Source: JABDJL01 sp047614505
GTDB taxonomy: Bacteria > Pseudomonadota > Gammaproteobacteria > Xanthomonadales > SZUA-36
DNA length: 21,103 bases
Direction of reading: 5' to 3'
NCBI GenBank assembly: GCA_047614505.1
Contig: JBLHGQ010000041.1
Location: forward strand, 1 to 21,103
Both the position numbers and the translations under genes were made by a program. Of the stretch, positions 9,336 to 17,257 are shown piece by piece. The stretch's first letter is position 1. Every line of letters begins with the position of its first letter. Below the pieces are notes generated by a model. That model saw nothing but the letters and a program-made list of their open reading frames with translations. It was not told where the DNA came from and did no database searches.

Positions 9336-9407
9336 GTAGGAGTGATGGCGCACTTGCTTGTAGTAGCGATGGTGCGATTGCTTGTAGGAGCGATGGTGCG
9401 GTTGCTT
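9336..9407. repeat. Three tandem copies of a 24-bp repeat
   Basis: Copies lie at 9336-9359, 9360-9383 and 9384-9407, with the core GTAGGAGCGATGGTGCG and end TTGCTT. The copies differ by only a few bases from one another. They fill the gap between the start of prfC and the stop of the M23 peptidase gene. The GTAGGAGCG head recalls the start of pseudomonad REP sequences, but the matching inverted arm is missing, so this is only a resemblance. No coding function is likely. Confidence 0.85.
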
Positions 9408-9410
9408 GAA

Positions 9411-10352
9411 TCAAGGCTTGGGCAGAACGCCGTTGATGATGCCAACATCTTCTGGCGTCATGAATGTACCGGCAGGTTGCCTGAATTGGAATGGCAGGGA
9501 TTCGAGTGCCAGACCGGCATTGATTTGAATAACGAAATGAAGATGCGGTCCGCCGCTATAGCCGGTGTTTCCGGAATTTGCTATCCACATCCCTGCAGGA
9601 ACCCTTGCTCCCGGATAGATTTTTGCACTATTTGGTTGGAGATGGGCATAAACCGCCATGCTTCCGTCATTGTGCATGATGCGAATGCGGTTGGCGCGGT
9701 TTAGGTATTTTGGTTTTTTGTCACCGCCGTGAAAGTCATCTTCAATTTCCATAACGATGCCACCACGCGCGGCCAAAATCGGAGTTCCAACCGGCATCAC
9801 AATGTCCACCGCGTAGCGGTTACCGGCATCGGTATGGGTCGACTCACCGTCGAATCCCTGACTGATGGGAAACTCACTTCCAGAGGGGAAAGGAGGATAA
9901 AAATTGATATCGTCCGGCAGGTTTAGCAGTGGTCTTCCGGGAACCAGGGTATAGGCCATCTGAAAACGAAAGCCTTGTTCAGGATCGTCCGCAGAAAATG
10001 TCACAACCCTAACCTCGGTCTGGCCGGGAAGAATGGTCCTGGTTGGTAGCGGTGGTTCGCTGGCGATGTTGTCAGCAATTTTTAATCTGACCTCAAGTTC
10101 CGCTGGCCCATGGTAGTGGTTGAAGAACTCGTATGACGGATTCTGCTTGCTGCCGGTTTTTCGCATCGAAGCCATGGCTTTGGGTTCGGCCGGTAACTCG
10201 ACGAAATCGAACTGCGACCCGTCTACTGGAGGTCTGTCACTAAAGTGCCAGTTGCCTTCCTCGTCCTGCCATTTGTATAGATCACCTGCCATCGCAATCA
10301 ATGGCAGGAAGGTAAACAGAAGGGCAAATATCAATTTTCGGCTAGTCCGCAT
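9411..10352 (-). CDS. Secreted M23-family peptidase (LytM-type) with N-terminal DUF4124 domain
   Basis: The product is 313 residues from ATG 10352. A longer frame exists upstream, but the chosen start gives a clean signal peptide (residues 1-22, ending AMA before Gly23). After cleavage comes a DUF4124 module, 'DLYKWQDEEGNWHFSDRPP', then a linker and beta-rich region. The M23 metallopeptidase fold follows, with 'RYAVDIVMPVGTPI' around the metal-binding Asp, 'YAHL', and 'SGGPHLHFVI' carrying the last metal and catalytic His residues. It should cut or bind peptidoglycan peptides in the periplasm. The start codon and next three codons lie inside the left inverted repeat of a MITE-like element, so the native 5' end seems to have been replaced or remodelled. 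Confidence 0.88.
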   Translation of the reverse strand: MRTSRKLIFALLFTFLPLIAMAGDLYKWQDEEGNWHFSDRPPVDGSQFDFVELPAEPKAMASMRKTGSKQNPSYEFFNHYHGPAELEVRLKIADNIASEPPLPTRTILPGQTEVRVVTFSADDPEQGFRFQMAYTLVPGRPLLNLPDDINFYPPFPSGSEFPISQGFDGESTHTDAGNRYAVDIVMPVGTPILAARGGIVMEIEDDFHGGDKKPKYLNRANRIRIMHNDGSMAVYAHLQPNSAKIYPGARVPAGMWIANSGNTGYSGGPHLHFVIQINAGLALESLPFQFRQPAGTFMTPEDVGIINGVLPKP

Positions 10353-10363
10353 ATTGCACCAGT
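10342..10363 (+). repeat. Left terminal inverted repeat of the 263-bp element
   Basis: This arm is complementary to 10583-10604 at 21 of 22 positions; the single difference is T versus C at the fifth base. Read on the minus strand it supplies ATGCGGACTAGC, that is, the first four codons of the M23 peptidase. Confidence 0.85.
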
Positions 10364-10582
10364 ATCCCGGATGATGGCGAAGGGCAGGCGCGGCTGGACG
10401 CCGGGCTGGACTGAGAACCATAGCCGTAGCTATGGGTGGAAGGAAGTTCAAGCCCAGGTGTGCATGGACAAGTCAGGGCCGGGATAGGACTCGGGCCGGG
10501 GACAAACTGTACATTTGAACTTGTTGAAAAAAATGTCATATTGTTACTGTAAATCAGTTGCTTACCTGGTGGGCTGAGGCTG

Positions 10583-10604
10583 ACTGGTGCAATATGCGGG
10601 CTAG
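10583..10604 (-). repeat. Right terminal inverted repeat of the 263-bp element
   Basis: This is the mate of the arm at 10342-10363. It ends in CTAG three bases before the TAA stop (10608-10610) of the serine dehydratase gene, so the insertion is fitted tightly against that gene without breaking it. Confidence 0.85.
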
Positions 10605-10607
10605 TAC

Positions 10608-11984
10608 TTAGCATTCAATTACATTGACAGCAAGACCGCCACGGGAAGTTTCCTTGTATTGGTTTTTCATATCAGCACCCGTTTCGCGCATGGTCTTGAT
10701 CACTTCGTCGAGCGAAACTTTTTGTTGACCTTCGCCGGTCATGGCCAGGCGCTGGGCATTGATCGCTTTGACCGATCCCATTGCATTGCGTTCGATACAT
10801 GGAATTTGTACCAGTCCGCCGACCGGATCACAGGTGAGACCCAGGTTGTGCTCCATACCAATTTCGGCCGCGTTTTCGACTTGTAGAACCGAACCACCCA
10901 TTGCCGCCGTCAGACCCCCGGCCGCCATCGAACATGCAACTCCAACCTCGCCCTGGCAACCCACTTCGGCACCTGAAATTGAAGCGTTGAGTAGATAAAG
11001 GATTCCAATCGCGCCGGCGGTGAGCAGGAAATCCACAATGCCTTTTTCATTCGCATGAGGATAAAACTCTATGTAATAGTTGAGTACGGCCGGAATAATT
11101 CCTGCTGCTCCATTGGTTGGAGCTGTTACTACTCTGCCTCCCGAGGCGTTCTCCTCGTTAACCGCAAGGGCATAGAGATTGACCCAGTCAAGCACGCTCA
11201 GGGGATCATTGTGATCTGGATCCTCTGTCATCAGGCGCCGGTACAAAGACGGTGCACGGCGCTTCACTTTCAGTCCACCAGGTAATATACCTGGACTGTT
11301 GCGGCCACGTTCAATGCAAGAGCGCATTGCCGCCCAGATGCTCAACAACCCCTGATAAACCTCTTGCTCCGATCGCCAACTGGTTTCATTGGCCATCATC
11401 AGTTCAGCAATGCTCAGGTCGTGCCTCTGGCATTGTTCGAGTAACTCGTCGCCGGTTGTGAAAGGGAAAGCTTGAACAGATTCATCCCTCACGATCCGGT
11501 CTTGCGCGGCTTCGTCCTGGTTAACGACGAACCCACCTCCAACTGAGTAAAAATGGCGCTCAGAAATTAAAGTTCCGGAATTGTCATATGCTTGAAACTG
11601 CATGCCATTGGGGTGATAGGGCAGGCTTTTACGTTTATTGAAAAGCAGATCACTCTTTGCAATAAAACTGACCATTTGCCTGCCGAATAGATTGATTCTC
11701 TGCTTGCTCTCAATCTCCATCAACATGTCTGGGATATCATCCGGGTCTATTTGATCCGGCAGGTTCCCCTGCAAACCCAGCATCACTGCATTATCCGTTC
11801 CATGACCACGCCCGGTATGGGCAAGTGAGCCAAACAGCGTTACTTGAATACGATCTGTTTGATCAAGAACCTCTGATTCGATTAGGCGTTCCACAAACGT
11901 GTGCGCAGCTCGCATTGGCCCCACTGTGTGAGAACTGGATGGGCCGATACCTATTTTGAACAATTCAAATACGCTGACAGACAT
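10608..11984 (-). CDS. sdaA: L-serine ammonia-lyase (L-serine dehydratase), iron-sulfur type, single chain
   Basis: The product is 458 residues, the normal length for the single-chain enzyme. It converts L-serine to pyruvate and ammonia using a [4Fe-4S] cluster. The N-terminal beta domain starts 'MSVSVFELFKIGIGPSSSHT', the family hallmark. The catalytic alpha domain has 'NGAAGIIPAVL' and the cysteine-bearing segments 'GCQGEVGVACSMAAGG' and 'CDPVGGLVQIPCIERNAMG', which provide cluster ligands. The C-terminus is 'SRGGLAVNVIEC'; a C-terminal cysteine is the tail ligand seen in this enzyme class. The ribosome-binding site is weak. It is followed after 3 bases by the MITE-like element. The symbol could equally be sdaB; the two paralogues cannot be told apart here. 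Confidence 0.95.
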   Translation of the reverse strand: MSVSVFELFKIGIGPSSSHTVGPMRAAHTFVERLIESEVLDQTDRIQVTLFGSLAHTGRGHGTDNAVMLGLQGNLPDQIDPDDIPDMLMEIESKQRINLFGRQMVSFIAKSDLLFNKRKSLPYHPNGMQFQAYDNSGTLISERHFYSVGGGFVVNQDEAAQDRIVRDESVQAFPFTTGDELLEQCQRHDLSIAELMMANETSWRSEQEVYQGLLSIWAAMRSCIERGRNSPGILPGGLKVKRRAPSLYRRLMTEDPDHNDPLSVLDWVNLYALAVNEENASGGRVVTAPTNGAAGIIPAVLNYYIEFYPHANEKGIVDFLLTAGAIGILYLLNASISGAEVGCQGEVGVACSMAAGGLTAAMGGSVLQVENAAEIGMEHNLGLTCDPVGGLVQIPCIERNAMGSVKAINAQRLAMTGEGQQKVSLDEVIKTMRETGADMKNQYKETSRGGLAVNVIEC

Positions 11985-12047
11985 GTGACTTACCGCTTAT
12001 GCAATATGAAAGTGTATCCTGTATCTGCAAAAAAGAGTGTCAAAAAT

Positions 12048-12287
12048 ATGTATAAACTAAGGCTTTTTTCCCGCCCTGATTGTCACCTTTGTGACGTGGC
12101 GATCGCGTTGGTAAAAAACTGTGGCGAAATAGTAGACCTGGAAAAGGTCAATATTGAGGATGAGTTGAGATTGCTGGATCGCTATCGACTTTCCATTCCC
12201 GTACTGCAAAGGCTTGATAATGGTGCCGAATTGGGTTGGCCATTTGACGAGTCTGGACTGGCCTGCTTTCTGAAGGGTGAGGCATGA
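12048..12287 (+). CDS. Small glutaredoxin-like (DUF836 type) thiol protein
   Basis: The product is 79 residues from ATG 12048, preceded by AAGAG. An earlier in-frame ATG at 12006 lacks a ribosome-binding site. The sequence MYKLRLFSRPDCHLCDVAIAL has the beta-strand followed by a CxxC (C-H-L-C) at the start of helix 1, as in glutaredoxin-fold proteins. The later 'RYRLSIPVLQRLDNG' supplies the cis-proline (I-P-V) of the thioredoxin fold, and 'LGWPFDESGLACFL' closes it. It is probably a cytosolic thiol-disulfide protein; its partner is unknown. Its stop overlaps the start of the Kelch gene by ATGA, indicating translational coupling. Confidence 0.85.
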   Translation: MYKLRLFSRPDCHLCDVAIALVKNCGEIVDLEKVNIEDELRLLDRYRLSIPVLQRLDNGAELGWPFDESGLACFLKGEA

Positions 12288-13052
12288 AAAGACAGTTTTA
12301 CCTCCTTCTTGTGTGCTTGCTACCCATGGTCTGTTATGCACAAGCAATAGAAGTTGAATTGTTACCATCGCTTCCGGAACCTGTAAGCAATAACGCTGTG
12401 AGCCTCATTAAAAGCAAAGAAGGTGTCACTTTGTTTTCTTTTCAGGGGCTGGCATCAGGCAAAACCCAGAACGGCATTCACAATAAGGTCTGGGCACTAA
12501 AGCCAGATGCTCCCCGTTGGGAAGAACAGAAGGCCGTGCCTGCTGAAAAAGGTCGGCTGGCAGGTGTTGCGGTATCAGCCGGTGGAATGGCCTGGCTGTT
12601 TGGTGGATATACCGTGGCACTTGATGGCAGCGAAAAATCCACCCCGGAAGTATTCAAGCTGCAAGACAACGGCCAGCTCGAACAGGTAAGCAGTATGCCG
12701 GTGCCGGTGGATGATATGACCGCCTTTGTTTATCGGGACCGCTATATTTACCTGACAAGTGGCTGGCATGATCTGGGAAATGTAAACCTGGTTCAGGTGC
12801 TTGATATCCAGACCATGAGCTGGGCACAAGCTACACCATATCCCGGTGAAGCTGTTTTCGGTCATGCCGGAGGAATGTTTGAAGATCGTATGCTGGTGTG
12901 CGATGGCGTGCGGATTGAGTATTCAGACGATGGATCACCGTGGATTGCTTTTTGCCGATGACTGGTATTAGCTCATTGGAGGGATGTTAGCCGGACAGGA
13001 AGTGACGGATCGCGTAATTCGTATCAGGTTCGGAAAACCAGACTCACCGTAG
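12284..13052 (+). pseudogene. Kelch-repeat (NanM/galactose-oxidase-like) secreted protein, broken by internal deletion, frameshift and stop
   Basis: The open part (12284-12961) encodes 225 residues: a signal peptide (about 1-19, ending CYA), then Kelch blades such as 'GGMAWLFGGYTV', 'DMTAFVYRDRYIYLTSGW' and 'GHAGGMFEDRMLVCDGV'. At about 12929 the frame changes. In the +1 frame from 12930 the sequence MDHRGLLFADDWY is read, then a TAG (12969-12971), then LIGGMLAGQEVTDRVIRIRF and a final stop at 13050-13052. 'MDHRGL...GGM' is the usual last blade of this family. About 100 residues that normally lie between 'CDGV' and 'MDHRGL' are absent. So the gene has lost its middle and changed frame, and has one further stop. 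The deletion size is inferred from remembered family architecture. Confidence 0.75.
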
Positions 13053-13088
13053 AATGCCGATGCAAAACGGGACCAAATACTTCTAATG

Positions 13089-13427
13089 TCAGTTCGAAGA
13101 AGTCCCGTCACGATGTGAAGAATGGCCGAATAAATCGCGGCACACGGCAATGCATTTATCACAGGCTTCCTGCGCCCAGATACCGAGCCCTTTGAACAGG
13201 CCTCTGGTGCGTTCTTCAGTTTCCTTCATGAACAAACCCATGAGAATGTAAGCAACCAATGTTGCAAAGGTAAAAAAGACGCCCAGAACGATTGCAGCAG
13301 CCCGAAAAACCCAGACTTCCTGTTCAAAACGTTTTGACAATACGCTGCAAACGCCCAGCACAATTGGTTGCCCTTCACTTCCGTTCAGGTTTTCCTTGAT
13401 GCTTTCAAACAAGTTCTCAGTGCTCAT
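13089..13427 (-). CDS. PspC-domain-like small membrane protein
   Basis: The product is 112 residues from ATG 13427, chosen because GGGGAAA lies five bases upstream; a longer frame to 13463 lacks this. The core 'GQPIVLGVCSVLSKRF' followed by 'WVFRAAAIVLGVFFTFATL' and 'VAYILMGLFMKE' matches the PspC layout: a short amphipathic entry with G-V-C, then a hydrophobic helix or hairpin, then a charged end. A cysteine-containing tail (CDKCIAVC) follows. PspC domains sense envelope stress with PspA in enterobacteria, but no pspA or pspB is nearby, so a phage-shock role is only a possibility. It is convergent with the decayed Kelch gene. Confidence 0.65.
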   Translation of the reverse strand: MSTENLFESIKENLNGSEGQPIVLGVCSVLSKRFEQEVWVFRAAAIVLGVFFTFATLVAYILMGLFMKETEERTRGLFKGLGIWAQEACDKCIAVCRDLFGHSSHRDGTSSN

Positions 13428-13789
13428 GATATTTCCCCACATAAAATTCTGATCCAGATACATTGTACTGATGCAGATTCTGTGCCAGATGTGCCGGAAG
13501 CCATATGATGATTATGAAACTTGTCTGTTTGTGGTTGCAATTAAATGATAGTAAAATTCATATCTAATTGATACATAACAAGAAAAAATCTGAATATTCA
13601 TATCTGGCACATTCTGATCGGCAAACCTTCACCAAATGTATTTTGCACAATTTGTCTTTCTGCAATTCAAATGGCCTTCGACGTGGTGATCAGGGCTGGC
13701 AAAATTTGCCATGCTTAGGGAAATTTCACCAACATCTGGAATGCTTGGCACTTTGCTCCGGGGGCCTGCTCCGGTAGTCTCCCTGTTTA
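13428..13789. promoter_or_regulatory. Divergent AT-rich intergenic region between PspC-like gene and FakA-FakB fusion
   Basis: These 362 bases contain no convincing gene. The left half is AT-rich with several -10-like hexamers, as expected for divergent promoters. A 9-bp inverted pair, gtgccagat (13482-13490) and atctggcac (13602-13610), spans it. A 13-base dyad, ggcaaaatttgcc, lies at 13698-13710, about 80 bases before the fusion gene, and could be an operator. None of these is assigned to a known regulator. Confidence 0.35.
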
Positions 13790-15619
13790 ATGGAATCACA
13801 AGCTTCTCAAATGCGCAGCAATGCAATCGCCTATCTCGATGGCCGCCGATTTATGCGCGGCTTTAGGGCGGGTATTCATCATCTGTTCCTTCGGCGTGAC
13901 TACATTAACAAGATTAATGTTTTTCCTGTACCGGATGGTGATACGGGTACCAATATGGCATTTACATTTAAAGCCATACTCGATGCAGTTAGCCGGCAAG
14001 ATGGCAAGACGCTCTCGGATATAATCCAATCGGTGGCAGACAGTGCAATCGATGGGGCACGAGGCAACTCCGGAGCGATCATGGCGCAATTTTTTCAGGG
14101 ATTTCGTGATGCCACACTCGATGCGAAACTATTAACCGCATCCAGCCTGTCCCTGGCTTGCAAGCAGGGTGCAGAACAGGCCTGGCTGGCCATGGCAGAA
14201 CCGGTTCCGGGCACGCTTCCAACGGTGATGGATGACTTTGCCAGCGAACTGGTCCGTCAAACAGACAATGGTGTGCGGGATATCAGGGTGATTTTGAAAT
14301 CAGGGCTTGAGGCAGCAAGGCGCTCACTTGCCAATACACCGAACCAGTTAGCGGTGCTCAAACAGGCGGGTGTGGTTGATGCCGGTGGCCAGGGGTTTGT
14401 TGATTTGCTCGAAGGCATCTGGGCATATACCGACAAGGGCGAGATTGATGAACTGTCAGACCATATGTCGGATCTGGATTCGGTCGAGTTTGATATTGAT
14501 CTTGATATTGGGGACCACCGTTTCTGCACGGAATGCATGATCGATGGAAGCAAGCTCGATCGCATTGCTATCATGCGAAGCTTGTCAGAACTGGACAGTA
14601 GTTCGCTGGTCGTTGCCGGAAGTAGCGACCGGGTGAGGGTGCATATTCACGTAAATAATCCGGCCGATGTATTTTTAGTCTGTGAGGGTTTTGGCGAGAT
14701 TACCCAGCAAAAAGCGGATGATATGAAACGTCAGCACGGTCTTTTGAATCAAAAGGGCAAACTGGCAATTGTTGTTGATTCCGGTGCGGATTTGCCGCTC
14801 AGTGAAATCGAGCGACTGGCCATACATGTAGTGCCGGTAAGATTAAGTTTTGGCGATCGCGAATACATTGATGGTGTCTCGATCAAGCCGGAAGAGTTTT
14901 ATCGAATGCTGGATGAAAGCGATGAACTACCGCAGACTTCACAGCCACCGACGAGGGATTTCAAGCGTGTTTACACTCTGCTGGATAGCCATGGCTATCA
15001 GGTACTCTCAGTCGGGTTGTCGGGAATCCTTAGTGGAACAACACAGGCAGCGAGAAAAGCAGCAGAGCAGATGCAGGGTGCCGATATACGAGTTTTTGAC
15101 ACGCTTAATTGCAGCAGCGGGCAGGGGTTGTTGGCCATAGTGGCGGCCGAAGGAGCTAGCCAGGGAATGTCAGCGGATGAAGTTGAGTCAATGCTTTTAG
15201 AACTTGCGCCTCAGACTCAGACCATAGCAGTGCCCGATGATCTTGGCCCCGTGGTGCGGGGAGGCCGTGTCCCGGCCTGGGTAAAAAAGATATCAGACAC
15301 ACTTCATATCATGCCGGTTTTGATGGCCAGGAAGGGCAAAATGGCGATTGGTGGCGTCAGTCTTGGAAAGGGCATTGATACGAAAACTCTGGCAAAGAAC
15401 ATTGTCGGCCGGATGAAAAAAGACTGTGTTTATCGTGTCCTGGTCGCACATGTCGACAATGCTCAAGGAGCACACGCTGTACGAAAGTTCATTTTGGAGA
15501 AACATCCTTTGATTCATTCATGTCATATTGCAGATGCAGGCCCCGCATTGGGTGTTCATCTTGGAAGGGGAGGCATCATCGTTGGCTTCCTGCCACAGCC
15601 GGCGGTGTTGACAACATGA
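13790..15619 (+). CDS. Fused fatty acid kinase: FakA-like DhaL/middle domains joined to a FakB-like DegV domain
   Basis: The product is 609 residues. Residues about 15-215 are a DhaL (DAK2) ATP-binding domain: 'VFPVPDGDTGTNM' (44-56) carries the Asp residues that bind Mg-ATP, and 'GARGNSGAIMAQF' follows. Residues about 240-315 match the FakA/YloV middle domain: FCTECMI (245-251), then 'RVRVHIHVNNP'. From about 322 a complete DegV domain follows: 'VVDSGADLP' (329-336), SGILSGT (411-417), and a C-terminal 'GPALGVHLGRGG'. FakA phosphorylates a fatty acid held by FakB to give acyl-phosphate. The next gene, plsY, uses acyl-phosphate, so the context fits well. ATG 13790 lacks a clear ribosome-binding site; ATG 13811 is an alternative. 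Domain calls are firm; the fatty acid kinase role is inferred. Confidence 0.85.
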   Translation: MESQASQMRSNAIAYLDGRRFMRGFRAGIHHLFLRRDYINKINVFPVPDGDTGTNMAFTFKAILDAVSRQDGKTLSDIIQSVADSAIDGARGNSGAIMAQFFQGFRDATLDAKLLTASSLSLACKQGAEQAWLAMAEPVPGTLPTVMDDFASELVRQTDNGVRDIRVILKSGLEAARRSLANTPNQLAVLKQAGVVDAGGQGFVDLLEGIWAYTDKGEIDELSDHMSDLDSVEFDIDLDIGDHRFCTECMIDGSKLDRIAIMRSLSELDSSSLVVAGSSDRVRVHIHVNNPADVFLVCEGFGEITQQKADDMKRQHGLLNQKGKLAIVVDSGADLPLSEIERLAIHVVPVRLSFGDREYIDGVSIKPEEFYRMLDESDELPQTSQPPTRDFKRVYTLLDSHGYQVLSVGLSGILSGTTQAARKAAEQMQGADIRVFDTLNCSSGQGLLAIVAAEGASQGMSADEVESMLLELAPQTQTIAVPDDLGPVVRGGRVPAWVKKISDTLHIMPVLMARKGKMAIGGVSLGKGIDTKTLAKNIVGRMKKDCVYRVLVAHVDNAQGAHAVRKFILEKHPLIHSCHIADAGPALGVHLGRGGIIVGFLPQPAVLTT

Positions 15620-16251
15620 TTGAAGTGACAGTCAAATTAGTTCTTTCCTATTTGCTGGGCTCGGTCTCCGGCAGCATGCTGATGGGTCGAATCAAAAATG
15701 TAGATATCCGCACCATGGGCAGCGGTAACGCGGGTGGTACCAACGCATTTAGAACCCAGGGCTTTTTATTTGCCCTGGCCGCGATCATTATTGACCTTGG
15801 AAAGGCGGTGATCGCCGTTGCAGTAATTGCACCCTTAGCGATGCCAGTGGCAGACGCGGAGATTGGTATTGAAACCCTGATGTTGTTATCCGGGTTCTGC
15901 GTAGTTGTTGGACATTGCTACCCGATATTTCATGGTTTCAGAGGGGGCAAGGGCGCGGCAACAGCGGTAGGTGCATTAATTATCATTAAACCCGTCCTGT
16001 TAATTCCCATGATCATTACCTGGCTATTGGTGTTGGGCATTTCGGGTTTCGTCGGGTTGGCTACAGTGCTTGCAGGACTTAGCCTTATACCTGCCGCCAT
16101 GTATTTTGATAGCTCGACTCCAATCATCCTATTCACTGTGGCTATCGCGATATTTATGACATTTACTCATCGTAGTAATCTGTCACGGCTCAAATACGGC
16201 ACTGAAAACCGCTTTGAAAAAGCGCGCTTTAGCCGTTGGTTTCGTGACTAG
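15616..16251 (+). CDS. plsY: Acyl-phosphate:glycerol-3-phosphate acyltransferase
   Basis: The product is 211 residues, normal for PlsY. It transfers an acyl group from acyl-phosphate to glycerol-3-phosphate at the inner membrane, the first step of phospholipid synthesis. The three family motifs are present: GSGNAGGTNAF at 35-45 (often SGNPGATN), GHCYPIF at 99-105, and FRGGKG at 108-113. D60 in 'IIIDLGKAV' fits the conserved 'D-x-x-K-G' helix, although the glycine is alanine here. The hydrophobic profile fits seven helices. The ATG overlaps the TGA of the fusion gene (ATGA), so translation is coupled. The C-terminus 'LKYGTENRF' is the usual PlsY end. Confidence 0.95.
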   Translation: MIEVTVKLVLSYLLGSVSGSMLMGRIKNVDIRTMGSGNAGGTNAFRTQGFLFALAAIIIDLGKAVIAVAVIAPLAMPVADAEIGIETLMLLSGFCVVVGHCYPIFHGFRGGKGAATAVGALIIIKPVLLIPMIITWLLVLGISGFVGLATVLAGLSLIPAAMYFDSSTPIILFTVAIAIFMTFTHRSNLSRLKYGTENRFEKARFSRWFRD

Positions 16252-17257
16252 TTCTGAATTGATCAATCAGGATTTTGATTCCAGACTGGTCAATTTCCTG
16301 TCCGCTGTTGAAACCCGCTCTGGAGAGGCAATAGCAGCAGAGCTTTGCTGCAGCAGGACTGCGGTGTGGAAGCATATCGAAGCACTTAGAGCCCAGGGTA
16401 TTTTGATTGATGCAGTAGCCGGTCAGGGTTACAAGCTGCGTGAACCACTCGAGTTGTTGAATAAGTCTTTGATTATCGAGCAGCTTAAAAAGAGTTCAGA
16501 ATCGAAACTGCGAAAGCTCGTGATCCTGGCCTCCACCGATTCTACCAATAGCTTTCTACAAGCATTGCCGGTAGCAGAACAATCGGGAGTTGCCGTGCTG
16601 GCGGAATGTCAGAGTGCCGGCCGGGGCAGGAGGGGACAAAACTGGGTTTCGCCTTTTGGCAGGAACATTTATGCCAGTCTGGGCTGGGAATTTGATTGTG
16701 GTGTAGGTGAGTTGGCCTGCCTGCCATTGTTGCTGGCTTTGTCGGCATGCGATGCTCTGGATCGGGTAGGCCTGAAAGGCCACTTAATTAAATGGCCCAA
16801 TGACATCCTTATGAAGGGCCGCAAACTGGGAGGATGCCTGGTGGAAGTGCAGGGCGATGTGAGCGGACCTTGCCGGGCTGTGATGGGCATCGGTATTAAT
16901 GTTGGAATGAGCGAATCCACACCGGGTGCCGATACCATTGATCAACCGTGGACTGATGTTTCAAGTCATGTTGAAAAAGTTTCCAGAAACCAGTTGGCAG
17001 CTTTTCTATTGGATTCACTTCTGGTTCGTTTGGGAATTTTTGCCGCCGATGGTTTCAGACCGTTCCAGCACGAGTGGAAAACGCGGGATGCCTTGGCCGG
17101 CAAAGAAATCGAGCTGAAATTGACCGGTACAACCATCAAAGGGATTGCGCTTGGTATCAGCACCAGCGGGGCATTAGTGCTCCAATCCCAGTCCGGTGTG
17201 GGAGAATATCTGGCTGGGGAAGTAAGCATTTGCAGGCAGGGATCCGTGCGTGAGTAA
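16244..17257 (+). CDS. birA: Biotin-[acetyl-CoA-carboxylase] ligase / biotin operon repressor
   Basis: The product is 337 residues from GTG 16244, which overlaps the plsY stop by 8 bases. A TTG at 16214 would give 10 more residues. Residues about 15-65 are a winged helix-turn-helix ('SGEAIAAELCCSRTAVWKHI'), so this is the bifunctional repressor form. The ligase core has GRGRRGQNW at 126-134 (biotinyl-AMP loop), KWPND at 183-187, 'GRKLGGCLVE' and 'VMGIGINV'. A C-terminal SH3-like domain ends the protein. It activates biotin to biotinyl-5'-AMP and joins it to the carboxyl carrier protein. The SPOR gene starts within its stop. No pantothenate kinase (coaX or coaA) lies next to it, unlike many relatives. 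Confidence 0.95.
   Translation: MTSSELINQDFDSRLVNFLSAVETRSGEAIAAELCCSRTAVWKHIEALRAQGILIDAVAGQGYKLREPLELLNKSLIIEQLKKSSESKLRKLVILASTDSTNSFLQALPVAEQSGVAVLAECQSAGRGRRGQNWVSPFGRNIYASLGWEFDCGVGELACLPLLLALSACDALDRVGLKGHLIKWPNDILMKGRKLGGCLVEVQGDVSGPCRAVMGIGINVGMSESTPGADTIDQPWTDVSSHVEKVSRNQLAAFLLDSLLVRLGIFAADGFRPFQHEWKTRDALAGKEIELKLTGTTIKGIALGISTSGALVLQSQSGVGEYLAGEVSICRQGSVRE

Larger units (their letters stand above)
10342..10604. mobile_element. 263-bp MITE-like element with 22-bp terminal inverted repeats
   Basis: The left arm (10342-10363) and right arm (10583-10604) are inverted copies that agree at 21 of 22 bases; the shared core is CCGCATATTGCACCAGT. Each arm begins with the palindrome CTAG, which may be a duplicated 4-bp target or part of the arm. 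A second inverted pair inside, tatcccgg (10363-10370) and ccgggata (10479-10486), adds internal structure. No transposase is encoded, so it would need an enzyme supplied elsewhere. Its right end is 3 bases from the L-serine dehydratase stop, and its left arm contains the M23 peptidase start codon. I cannot name the parent insertion sequence family. Confidence 0.75.

Noticed and set aside
10342..10614. A 90-residue minus-strand frame spanning the MITE-like element
   Set aside because: It is low-complexity, lies almost wholly between the inverted repeats, has no recognisable domain and overlaps the known neighbours.
12968..13162. A 64-residue minus-strand gene between the Kelch pseudogene and the PspC-like gene
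   Set aside because: It lies opposite the Kelch remnant and overlaps the real PspC-like gene in another frame, with no domain or ribosome-binding site.
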